Origin: Anaeramoeba flamelloides | Lineage: Eukaryota; Metamonada; Anaeramoebidae | Reading direction: 5' to 3' | Assembly (NCBI GenBank): GCA_027625915.1 | Contig: JANTQA010000033.1 | Coordinates: 372,001 to 436,000, forward strand | DNA length: 64,000 nucleotides | In this document: positions 1 to 12,700 of the stretch, piece by piece | Layout of the letters: each line of letters starts with the position of its first letter | How positions within the stretch are numbered: the stretch's first letter is position 1 | Notes under the pieces: generated by a model | The model's input: the letters and a program-made list of their open reading frames with translations, nothing else | The model's database searches: none | Told to the model about the DNA's origin: nothing | Position numbers and translations under genes: made by a program

Positions 1-212
1 GATTTTGTGACTTTGAACTTTTTTAGTTAATCTTTTTTTTTTTTTTTACATTTCAATTAAATTTTTATTTTTTCGATAATTTTTATATTGTTAGTTTTTC
101 AAAACAATGTGTGAAAATTTTTACGTTGTATTTTTTAATATGGAGTTACTCTTTGAATAAACAACAAATTGGTAATAAATGTATCCACACTAAAAAAATT
201 AATCTTTTAGAG

Positions 213-698
213 CAGTGAAAAAAATACCGGACATGAAAAAAATCCCGTTCAAGATTTTTAATTATGAATATTAGTAAAATTATTATGTAATTTCAGCTAT
301 TTACAATCAAATTCCCATTTTTAAGAATCGAACTTTTTCAATTATAACCCCCCCCCCACTTATTAGAATGATGATTGATGAAATCACACTTGTTCAAAAC
401 ACCATTCAACCATTCAAAAAACAAGAAGAAAAATTATCATTTTCCAAACTCTAGTAAACCTCAATAAAACTGGATTGTTTTTCAAAAAAAGTTGATCAAC
501 ATTAGGATATCAAACAATTACTCAAGTATTCTAGATACACCTTACTTTGATGAACTTTAGGTAGGTTTATTACTAATCTCATAAAAAAATTGGTTATTTA
601 TAATAAGGATTTCATTGAAATTAGACAAAAATTTTACTAATATTCACAATTAAAAATCTTGTCCGGGATTTTTTCATGTCCGGTATTTTTTTCCCTAC
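213..698. repeat. Foldback element, ~70-bp inverted termini
   Basis: The left arm reads GTGAAAAAAATACCGGACAT and runs to about 285. The reverse complement of the right arm (about 625-698) carries the same ATACCGGACATG, AAATCCCG, CAAGATTTTTAATT and GAATATTAGTAAAAT blocks in order with only a few mismatches. The middle (~340 bp) has no ORF. This is the structure of a non-autonomous DNA transposon; family and target duplication are not resolved. Confidence 0.6.
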
Positions 699-1079
699 TA
701 TACTTCAAATTTTGAATTTTGTTATAATTATAAACGACCAAAAATTAATTTATAAGATTTTGAAGAAAAAATTCAATTGTAGATAAAATAATTGGAATAG
801 GGATTATGTTTCGCACTAAATCAAATTTCAAAATAAGGTGCAAATTTTTTTTTTTTTTTATTTTTTTTCTTTGTTCATTTGTCTTTCAAAAAATATACTG
901 ATTACACAATTTTTTTTTTTTATTAATCTATATTGGTTATCATCTTTAAAGACTTTATTAAAATACATTATTATTATTCAAAAAAAAATAAAAAATTAAT
1001 CTAATTTTTTTCTGATGAAAAATCTGCCCCCATTTTTGAAATTAAGCTTAGAGGTTTTTTTTTATTATACAATTTTCCC

Positions 1080-1509
1080 TTAAGGACTATTAAAAATAAA
1101 GTCACCATGGAATTCTTACGAATTAAAACATCAGTGAATTACACACTTTATATCTCTTTAGATCCAGAAGAAATATAAATATTTCGAAATTTTATGAATA
1201 GTTATTTTTAGATCAGATAGTTAATTGGAAGATGGTAGCAAAAACCCTCAACCTAACCACATTTCTTCTAAGTCCATTTATTCAGAGGTCCTTATTGGAA
1301 ACTAGACAATACTTCAATTAGAAGAAACATGATTGGATTGTAGTTTTTACTACCATCTTCCAATTAACTGTCTGATCTTGTCAAATTATCTATTCCTAAA
1401 TTTTTGAAATTTTATAGTTCTTCGGATCTCAAGAAGTATAGAGTGTGTAATTCACTGATGTTTTAATTTGTAAGACCCCTATGGTGACTTTATTTTAGAT
1501 AGTCCTTAA
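1080..1509. repeat. TTAA-bounded foldback element
   Basis: The element begins TTAAGGACTATTAAAAATAAAG and ends with the near inverse, CTTTATTTTAGATAGTCCTTAA. The inverted arms extend about 190 bp each side: blocks around GTAATTCACTGATGTTTTAA and CCATCTTCCAATTAACTGTC on the right are matched inverted on the left. The 430-bp body has no ORF. A TTAA flank with GG/CC termini is the style of piggyBac-derived miniature elements, but because the ends are palindromic the TTAA may be part of the arm rather than a target duplication. Confidence 0.6.
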
Positions 1510-1894
1510 ATACTCAAAATAAAATTTTATTCTGAAGAAATTGTTCAAAAAATGACAAATTTCTAAATTTAAAACCCCAAAATCAAACAAAAAATTATTT
1601 TAGAAAGATTCTTTGAAAGAAAATTTTCAAAAAAAAAATAACTTTCAGTAATTTTCAACTAAAAGTTCAATTTTTAAAACATTTCAAACTAATAAAAGTA
1701 ACTGTAAAAAAATACTTTGAACAGTTTGAGTAATTGATTAAGTTTATATATTTGAAATAAAAATGACGAAATATTATAATCATATTTTGTCAGGATCTAA
1801 GAAAGGTGAAAATTGATACGATTGCTGAAATTTGAAAATTTATCATTTTTTTGTAAAAGAAATTCCCAGTGGGTAAAATTAACTGGTATTATAA

Positions 1895-2134
1895 AATTCT
1901 TTCAAGGCTTTTTATCAACAATTTCACTGTTTTTACCCTAAAACTATACCCTTGAGGTTGTTACCAATTACCATTTCCCCGATAAACTATATCAAGGTAA
2001 CTTTACCAGATCTATCCCAAGTCCTAATAAATATTATGCCCACCTTCCAATTCAACGATATTTCCAAAGGAAAAATACACCAATTTAAGAAATTCATACA
2101 AGATATCTTTGCCTATAATCAAAGCATGTTGTAA
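1895..2134 (+). other. Unrecognised coding-like fragment (~79 codons)
   Basis: An open frame runs from just after an in-frame stop at 1892 to a TAA at 2132-2134. Its composition differs sharply from the flanks: few homopolymer runs, mixed third positions, many Pro, Ile and Gln codons. The peptide includes LPITISPINYIKVTLPD and ends IQDIFAYNQSML. A TTTCAAG acceptor-like site at 1901-1906 sits near its start, so it could be a last exon or a remnant of a transposon or host gene. There is no convincing ATG at the start and I do not recognise the family. Confidence 0.3.
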
Positions 2135-3010
2135 TTAAGTATAAAATATAATGCGTTAAATGATTTATAGGACTTGAAAAAACCAATTAGTATTATTATT
2201 GAACAATAAATTATTATATTATTGACTAAGGGACACAATGAAAAATTTTCAATCTTTGAAAAAAAAAATTAATTCCTTTTCCAAATTTAAAAATTGAAAC
2301 CAATAAATTATATTTATTCCCAGAATTTAGAAATTACAATTTAGAGCCTTTCAAAAAATAACTATTTTTTCAATTTTTTAATTTCAAGATTTACTTAATA
2401 ATAAAAAACAAAAAATCAAAGATAGATTATTTTTATTTCTTTTCTACTTAATTATCTCTTTGATAATAATTATTTAATATCTTGAAATTATTTGTAAAAA
2501 AAATCTCATAGTAAATTCTTTCAATTTTTTCACTTGAATTTTATGCTTTAGTATCATCATTGACCGAGTTTTATTTTTAAATTTAATAAATAAAAAGAAA
2601 GATATTTTAACACAAAAAGTCAATATGACGGTAAAAGATAACAATTAAGAAAATCAAAAAAAATATTTTAATTCTTAAAGACTAGATCATGTTCGCAAAT
2701 TCCAACACAAAAACATGATATTAGTCAAGTAAAATTTGAATTCATTTTATTTCATTAACCATTATATTTCAAGTAAAGTAAATTTCATAAAAAATACATA
2801 AGAAAAATTTATATAATGTGTTAATTTTTAAATAAAGAACTTGGCTTTATTTGAGCTATTTTATCAAATATATGATCAAAAATGTTGGTAATTAACTAAA
2901 AAGTTCTAGTATAATAAAAAATTTTCTTAATAAAAGCTATTGTGATCTTTTTCGAATATTAATACTAATTAAAGAGTTTTTTTGAATAAAAAGAGATTTC
3001 AGTTATACTG

Positions 3011-3227
3011 TTAATTGTAAAATAAATCGGACAAAATTTTCATTCATCGTTCCAAAAAAAATTTTTGAAATAATCTTTGAAAATCGAATTATTTTTCAAC
3101 CATATAACGTGTTTAACGTGGTTAGAGGATCGGGACTATCAAAATTCTGTATTCAAAGGATTTTTGAAATCATAATTTAATTTTGGAAAGATAAATGAAA
3201 ATTTTGTCCGATTTATTTTTCAATTAA
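3011..3227. repeat. Small inverted-repeat element
   Basis: The left arm starts TTAATTGTAAAATAAATCGG, continuing with ACAAAATTTTCATTCATC. The right arm is its near-perfect inverse, ending in GATTTATTTTTCAATTAA. Arms are about 50 bp and the whole element about 217 bp, without coding capacity. It is a miniature inverted-repeat element of unknown superfamily. Confidence 0.6.
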
Positions 3228-3747
3228 TAGTATTGTTTCGCATAGTACCGAAATAATCTATTTTTAAAATTGAAAAATATTTTTTTGATTAATATAAATT
3301 CCTTTTGAACTAAAAAACTATTAAAATTAGAGAAGTTTCAAGTATAGTGTATTTAAATAATATGAGACAAATCAACCAATTTTTCTTGTTTTCCTTCCAT
3401 AGACTTTAATAATAATAAAAAAAAATATACAATAGAAGAATATTTTGAATCATTCAAAGAAAAACAGATATAATTGTTTTTCTAATTGTAATTTCAATTC
3501 TAACTTCTATTCTCAATTTGATATCTTTATTGGATAACCACAATTTATTGAGCTTTCCAATATTAGTCCAAAAATTTTCGGAAAAACCTGTAAAATATTT
3601 CACCAAAATAAAATTATTCTTGTTCTAAAAAGTAAAGGAAATTCTTTTTAGTATTCTGTATTTCGCCAGACAAAGCTTTGTCTATCTAAATGATTTTCAA
3701 AAAATGAAATAATTCCAATTTCATTTTATTAAGATTTTATTTTTTGA

Positions 3748-6700
3748 ATGAATGAAAACAATTCCAACTTGAGCAAATTATTTTTAGTTGAGTTTCCTAA
3801 TGAGAAACTCAATTATTCTTTGAACAACAAAAAAAAACAGGCACTACAAAGTCTTTGGTCAAAAAAAGAGAAACTAACTGACGTGGTAAGAATTCAACCT
3901 CCACCCAATTACAGCAACAAACAAAACTTAAATTTTTTTCTTCTTGAATTATTTTTGAATCACAAAAAAACAAACCACACCTAACAAAAGGAAGCAAAAG
4001 AAAATTGGTTTTGTACTTTTTCAAAATGCTTTTCAAAATATTTAAAAGTTGTAATAAACAACCAAAAACAACAATCACTATCCCTGAAAACAACAACCCC
4101 AAAAAAACAAGAAATGCAAAAACAAACAAAAATTGAAAAACAACAACAAAAACAAAAAAAAACAAAAGAAAAAGAAGTAGAAAGAGAAAATGAAAAAGAA
4201 AGAGAGACAAATATTCTCTCCTTGCTTGATTTCAAAATAAGTCAGCCCAAAATCTTACTTCTTGAAGCACTCAGGGGTGTTTACAAATTAAACAAGCAAC
4301 TAATGGGATTGCCACAAGAACAAACACAAATGAAAAAGGAAAACAATTTTAAAACGATCAAGGTGTCTTTGGTGTCTGTCTTTCAATTGTTGGTCACACT
4401 GTGTCAAAGCAATACGAATCTACAGGTGATGATTGAATACGGGTTTTTTGAATTAATTGCAGATCTGTTTCAAAACACGTATTCAGTATTTTCATTTGCA
4501 GCCAATGATCTCTCTTCAATTAGTGCACCTCAAAACAAAGAACAAGAAGTAAAAAAAGAAAAAGAAGAAGATAAAGAACAAGAAGAAAAAAAAGAAAAAG
4601 AAAAAGATAAAGAAATAAATGAAGATCTTTATCAAGAAAGCAGCAAATATCCAGATCGTAACTATGAATGTACAAATTACCAAATCCATAATTTAATTAT
4701 AGTTGAACAATTATTAAAACACTTTTTATCATTATTCAAGAATTTAAATCAAAACCAAGAGTTAAATTTAGTCCAAAGCCTTGAAAAATATGACTTTTGG
4801 CTAATTTTTATCGCATTTTTTGAAAATTTCAGGAGGATTCGAAAAAAGTTTATTTTCACCAAAAAGATTTTCCAATTACAATTAAAAATGATAAACTTTA
4901 TTTCAAAGATCCAAGATCAATTTAGTGAAAGAATCAAAATTGAACTAACAAAAATATTAATTGACTTAATTGATGAACCAAAAATGAATGTACCACAATT
5001 AATTTTTTTTCAGAAGAAATATTTACCAGAGATAAATCAGTGGGAATTTGAAAGCAAAAAAAAAAATATTATCCAAATTCAAAAAGAGGAAGAAAATGGA
5101 AAAGAAAATGGAAAAGAAAAAGGAAAAGGAAAAGAAAAAGGAAAAGAAAACGAAAAAGAAAACAAAAACGAAAACGAAAAACAAAAAGAAAAACAAAAAA
5201 AAAAGAATAAAGAAAATATAAAAAAAATAATTAAAAGGGAAAAAAGAAAAAAAGATAAATTATTGATTATATTTAAACAATTTCAAAAAGAATTTTTTAA
5301 TAACAATAAGAAAAGAATGATTCTTGAAAATTGTACAATCACAATAAAGGAAATTAATGATGTCGAGTTTTCAATACGGATATTTGTATTACAAATGTTT
5401 CTCAAATGTATTAAAAACAATCCACAATTTGAAAAAAAGATATTAAGTAATCTTTCATTCAAGTATTTCACCGATTTCATTTTGTGGAGTTATAAAACCT
5501 TTTTACCAAAAAATATTCTAAATAATTATAAAAAAAAAAAAATCAATTTAATTTCGAATTATAAATCTTTATTTCCAAACCATTCAAACCAATTAGAGCT
5601 AAATCCTGATTTTGAGAAAATACTTTCTTCAGTAAAGGAAAATGAAATCCCACTAAAAGAAATAATTCAAATAAATGGGGAAAACAAGAAAAAATATGGA
5701 AATGACAAGAGATACAAGAAAAAGATCAATAATTTCACAAATATAACAAAGCATAAAATCACTCAAATTAATTTTGAAAGGCCAATTGATGAAATTATAC
5801 AAAATAAAAATATTAATATGAAAATTAATATCAAATTAACAAGTAATTATGAAAATATTAATAAGGGAAAGGAAAAAGATAACCAACAAAATGCTATTAA
5901 TAGTAAATTTTTAAAAAATGTAAAATTAAAACTATTATTTAATGTCCTCGGAAAAATATGCCGATGCAGCGAAAAAAACTATTACCATTTATATTCAACA
6001 AAAACTAATCAACGATATTTATCAAAATTTAAAAAAAAATTTAACGAAAAAAATAATCAAGATAACAATAATAATGATGATAATAACGATGGTGACAATA
6101 CAAATTTTAATAATTTTATTAATAATTTGGAATTATATCATTCACTTCGATCGGTTAAAGAAAAATTAATCCTCTCAATTTTATCTTGTTTTATTTCAAA
6201 TTACCATTCAAATAATGTACTCAATTTACAATCTAGAAGTTTATTATTAGTTTATCCAAAATTACAATTCTTTTTTTTAGATTTAATTTTTAAAGAGTTA
6301 AATTTAAGAATATTAACTTTATTACGAAGGTTAAAATTTTGGAAATATTTATTCACTTCATTCTTTTATATTTACTCAAACAATAATGATTATAACAATT
6401 ATTTTAATGAGATCGAAAATTATTCAAAATTTTTATATTTAAGAAAATTATTAATTAAATTGCTTATGAATATTTCTCTAAATGAAAAAAAATCATTAAA
6501 TTATGAAATAGAAATTTTACTTCAATTAATATTATATGCCAAAAATATTAAATGCCTAAGAGATTGCTTGATAATTTTATTAAATTTATTAAAAGAAAAT
6601 GACAATAATAATAAGAATAAGAACAATAATAAAGAAAATGATTACTGCAATAATAATAATAATAATAATAACAATGATCAGAAAAATATTAATAAAAATG

Positions 6701-9700
6701 AAAACGAATTTAATTTATCAAAAAAAAATCACAGTGAAAAGAAGAAAATCTTTCAAAAGTCTTTGATTGAATTAAATTCAATACCCATCATTTGCAATTT
6801 AAATAGCCAATTATTAAAATTATCTGAATTAATAAAAAAAAAGGAAATCAATTATTTACCATTCCCCAATAAATTATTTCTAAAAGTAAAAATTTTTTCG
6901 ATAAAATTATTAAACGATCAATTAAATAATAATTGTCATTTGATTAAATTACTTAATAATCATAAAAACATCCAATTATTATTAGATTTTATCCTTGTAC
7001 CAAACGCCTTACATTTTTCTTTAAATATAATTCAAAAAATATTAATAATTTATTTACCTAATTTAAATAATCAAAATAATTGGCTATTATTTATTACAGA
7101 AATTTTATATACAATGATTAATTTACAGAATTTGATAGAAAACACTGGAAAAAAAGACCAATTTAAAAAAAATATAAAAGTTAAAAATAAAATTGAAGGA
7201 TCAAGTACAGATATAAACGGATACCAAAAAGAAAAAAGGAATAATAAAAATAAAATTGAAAATTCAAATGTGTGTATAAATGGGGATCAAAAAGAAAAAG
7301 AAAAAGAAAAAGAAAAAGAAAAGGAAAAGGAAAAAGAAAACGAAAAAGAAAAGGAAAAGGAAAAGGAAAAGGAAAAGGAGAAGGAAAATGAAAAGGAAAA
7401 TGAAAAGGAAAATGAAAAGGAAAAGGAAAAAGAAGACCCCCAAACTCGAAACAAACTTGATTATATAAAAATTTTAAAAAAATTATTAATCAATTTTATT
7501 GAGAGTATTAAAACAAATAAAAATTTAAAACATTTATTGAATCAAGTAAATATTTTTACCTTTTTAAAAAATTTATTATTAAATAAATCTCTTGGTTCGT
7601 TAATATTAATAGAAATATTAGATTTTTTCAAGATATTGTTTAAAAATAATTCCTTAAATATTAAAGAATTTGAAAATGAGATAGGAGGAATTAATTTTGG
7701 TAATATTTTATCAGAATTAAATTTTCATAATAAATCAAAAATTATTTATTCAAAATTAATCAATTTATTGGTGAACAATGGCAACTTTAATTTAAAAAAT
7801 AACTCTATTATCACAAATCCATCTATTAGTCTAACACTATTTGTACTCTATTCAAAAAAACAGGAATTTGATAATTTCAATTATTTTGAAAATTTATTAT
7901 TATTATTTGAAAAGAAATGGCAAGATTCCATTCATAACGGATACATTTTATCTAAAAATGGATTATTATCTTGCTTAATAGATTTGTTACCCCAATTCAT
8001 CAATTCAAAAGAGATAAGTAAAAAAATAATTAATTTGATGGGTATTTTAGGTAAGCATTGGATCACTGTTGAAGAAGTGAAAAAAATAATAAAAAATTTC
8101 CATTTAATTAATAATAAATACAGACCCATCAAAACATTATTATATCTAAAATCAATCAACAAAATGATTCAAAATAAAACGAATCAAAATTACAACAATA
8201 GTAACAATCAAAACAATAACAACAACAACAACAACAACAAAGACATCAACAATCAAAACAATAACAATAACAACAACAACCAAAATAAACAAATTAATAA
8301 CTTTTTTAACTTAATCAATTCAAATTCATCCATTATTTTACCAAAATTTGAATTACCAAATAAAGGATTTACCCTTTTCACTTGGATTAAAATAATCAAT
8401 TTCAAAAACAGCATTATTAAAATCTTCCAATTCCATAATAACAACAATCAAGGAATTGAATTATATATAAATAAAAATTTAACGAATAAAATCAAAATCG
8501 GTTATAAGATTTCTTTTAAAAATGGACTCAATCAATGCAGTGAATTTAATTTAAATGATTTTCAATTATCAAAATGGTATTTCTTATGCATCAAGCATAA
8601 AACACCAAATTGGTCTTCTCGATCTACGGGAACGATTAAAATTTGGTTTTCTAACAAATTGATTGGGAAGGGATCGTTAAAATATTTTCAAAATTCAATA
8701 ATATTAACAAACAATTTTATTGGCAATAATTTCAATATTGTTAAATATAATACAAAAAACACTACTCATAACAACCTCAACAGCCACATGAAAAAAAAAA
8801 AACTCAAAAAGCAAAAAAACGAAAATTTCTTAGGGCAAATTCATACAATAACCATTTGCAATGAGCCCTTGCAAGATAAAAAAATCCTGAAGATTGAAAA
8901 AAAAGATTATAAAAAAATCCTGATCAATAACGATCAACATTTTCTTGATTCCATTATTTTCCATTTGACATCAAAGGCCTGCAATGATCACATTTGCTTT
9001 AACCAGTCAACATTAGCAAATTATCAAAATAAAAATGCCATCTTAAATAATGTTTTGATTTACAAAAGAAAAAAACTTAGTGATTTAATCCAATGCCTGG
9101 GTGGGATCTTTATCTTTTTACCAATTATTAAACAATTAAACAAACCAAGTGAAAATCTAAAAAAAAAATTCAATAATTTTAAAATAATTTCTGAGGAACG
9201 GATCTTTTTAAAAGTGATAAAGATGATTAACCAATTATTAATCCAATCAAAAGAATTAAAAAGAGACTTTTTAAATAGAAAGGGAATTCAAATTCTAAGT
9301 AATTTTTTGGTTCAAATTAACCCAAAAAATTTCACTTTAAAATTCATTCATGAAATAGAAAATTTTATTCAATTAAATTTGGCAAAAATGCAATCATCAA
9401 AAATAAATAATCAATTGTTTTTAAATTCCTTTATTAAATATATCCTATTGAATTTCCGAATCTGGATCTATACCGATGTTGATTTCCAATTTAAAATCTT
9501 AGATTTATTAATCAAATATTGTTTGCATTTTAAAAAAATAATCACCATAAGGAAAATAATGGAAATAATATATAATTATTATTGGTTCGAAGCAGACGAA
9601 TACTCAAAGGCCTTTTCCGCTAGATTGCACCCGGTTACCAAAAAAATCATTGCAACAAGGCCTAGCAAAGTGAATGTCATTTTTAAGATCAGATTAAAAT

Positions 9701-12700
9701 TGATCAAATGTATTTTAAAAATTTTAAATCAAAACCCAATAGATAATTCTTTGTTCATGGTCAATAAAGATCAAAAAAATGATTCAATGACTTCAATAAT
9801 TAATTATTTATATATTTCCACTTGCGAATTACATAAGCTGGATATATTAAGATTAATTTTTGAGCTATTGGAAAATAGGCAATTAAATTTTTTTGTTTTA
9901 AATCAATTATTAATTAATAAATTTGAGATTTATTTATTAATATTATTAAACTCTAATTCCAATTCAAATCAAATTATTTCAATTTCTTTAAATTTAATCA
10001 CAAAGATAAATAAATTAATTATTGAGACTAATAATGAAAAAAAAAATAATAAATTACATTTTTTATTTTTTGAAAATAATAATAATATTGATCAAGAATT
10101 AAATAATAATTTTGAATTAAATGACAGAATCATAAATAACGAAGAAAATAATAATAGTAAAAAATTAATTAATGAAATAAATAAAACAAACAATATTTTT
10201 TTCCAATTAATTCATAAAATTTTAATCAAAAAAAAAATCGATTCAAATATTTTGATTAGTTTAATTTCCTTATTGATTAATTCTAAAATTTATTTATCAA
10301 TTAATCAACTTTTAGATATTGAAACTTTGGACAAATTAACATTTATTAATATCAATTTATTACAGACTATTTATCAAATGTTTTTCAATTATTTAAACAA
10401 TCTTTTAATTAATAAAAAAAAAATAAATACTAATAACAATAATATTTTTGCACTTTTGGAAAAATCTCTAAATTTTATTATTGCTTTGTTAAAGAATAAA
10501 AAAAAAAATCGAAAGTTTTATTCACAACAAGTAGGGTGGCAATTCCAATTATTTAATTTCTTGGCCATATTTATCAAATTGAAAAATATTAATTTAATTG
10601 ATGAAAAGCAAATTAAAATATTTTTTAATTTGATAATACAAATATTTTCAAAACTATTATGTTATAATTTAATATATGATCCAAATATAAAAAATATTTA
10701 TTTGACTTTCAATATATTATCATTTTATTTTTTTAAAAATTTATTAATTGAAAAAAAAATTCAAAAAAAATTATTTAAAAATACTTTATTAAATTTAAAT
10801 TCTTGGTTTGAAGACAGATTAGAAAGTAATTCTTTAGAAAATATACACATCAAATTATCAAAATTAAAATTTTGGGATAATTTTTTTGATTTTTTAAATT
10901 TAATATATAATTTTATTAATTTTCAACCAAAATTCAATAAAATACTTAATAATAATACTAGCACTAATAATCAAAATACAAACAATCAAAAAAATGTACT
11001 TTTTACCGGTGGACAAATTGGTGATTTGAAAATAAAAAAAAATCAAATTCTATTAATGAAAAAGCAATATTCTGATTTTTTTATTATTAATTTATCTAAA
11101 AATTTGATTAATAATAAATGGAAAGATCAAAATTTGATAATGATACTTATTTTATTATTTGAAACGAAATTTGAATTATTTATTCAAAATTCTTTATTAG
11201 TTAAACAAAAGAAAATGAAAATTATCATAAAATTACTTCAATATATTTTTTTCTTTTTTTTAAACTCTTTAGAATTTTTTGATAATGTTAACTTAATTAG
11301 TTTTTTTGTACAGTATTTAACTAAAGCAATTCAAAATAATAAAAAAACTATAAAAAATTTATATCCTGAATTAAATAAATTATTTGTAAACTTTGTAATA
11401 ATATTATTAAAATTTTTTTCCAATTATATTAATGGTAATAGTAGTAGTAGTAGTAAGAATATACATGATAATATTAATAATACAAAGAAGGAAAATCAAC
11501 GCAACGAACAAATTATTCAAATTATTAAATTAATTCAATATTTGATATCAAAAAATTATTCCATTTTTTTTAAATTATTTCAAGAAATTAATGAATTAAA
11601 AATTTTAGGTACACAAAAGCAATTTGTTAAAAATTCCAATCAATATATTAATCCAAATCTGTTTTTTAATAATTTTCAAAAAAATATTAATTATTGGGAG
11701 AATGTTATCAAGAAATTAGAAAAAGAACACTTTGATTTAAATTTTTCAAAAACAAAAAAATTCAAAGAATTTTTAAATAATAAATTAAATAATTTAGATC
11801 ATACTTTACAATTAAGGAATATTTATTATAAAAAATATTTTTTTAATAATATATTTAACAATGAATATGATGATGATGATGATGATGATGAAGTTGAAAT
11901 TGAGGGTGAAGATGAAGTTGATAATATCAATAAGAATACGAAGGGTAATGAGTGTGTATATCAATTGATTGAAACATTTAAGGAAAATATTGAATGGGAA
12001 TTATTGCCAAAATTTAAAACAGAAAATAAAAATTCTTTGAACGATTATAATTATTATTTAAAAAAAAATTCAAAAAACTGGAAAATTATTTTTAATAAAA
12101 TGTCAAATGAAAGAGGTATTTGGTATAATAATCTATCTAATAATAATAATAATAATAATAAACAAAGTTATTGGAAATTAAATAAAGTTGAAGATTTATT
12201 AAGAAGAAGAATTTTATTAAAAAAAAATTTGAATTTTAATAATCATTTAGAAGCTTCTAAAAAACGAGATGAAATTATCAATATTCTTAATAATAATAAT
12301 AATAATAATAACGATAATAATCATGATAAAAAGGATAATAATTTAAAAAAAAGAAAAAGAAAATTAACAGATATAAATATTCTACGTAAAAATAAAACAA
12401 TATTAAATTCAAATGAAGAAATATTAAATATTTATGAAAAAAAAAAAAAGAAAAGAAAGGAAAAAATTTTACAATTAGAAAAGGAAATTGGAAAAAAAGA
12501 AAACAATATATATAAAAAAATCATTTTGAAAAAAAAATGTAAATTAATAACAAGATATGGAGCACATTTTGGAGAATTTGAAATTAATAATACTAATTTA
12601 ATTTTTTATTCGAAAAGTGATCATGATAATATAGATGATAATGAAATTGATAATCATAATAATAATAGTAATTTAATTAACAAAGAAAAACCAAATAAAA

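Larger units (their letters stand above)
1..3747. other. Gene-poor upstream region with foldback repeats
   Basis: No complete gene is visible. The stretch is AT-rich with long A and T runs. It contains three inverted-repeat elements (213-698, 1080-1509, 3011-3227) and one short coding-like fragment (1895-2134), each listed separately. The last few hundred bases before 3748 must hold the promoter of the BEACH gene, but I see no motif that I could call. Confidence 0.6.

Noticed and set aside
3809-4235. Two minus-strand frames rich in Phe, Leu, Ser opposite the BEACH N-terminus
   Set aside because: They are the complement of K/E-rich coding sequence in the BEACH gene and show no independent protein character.
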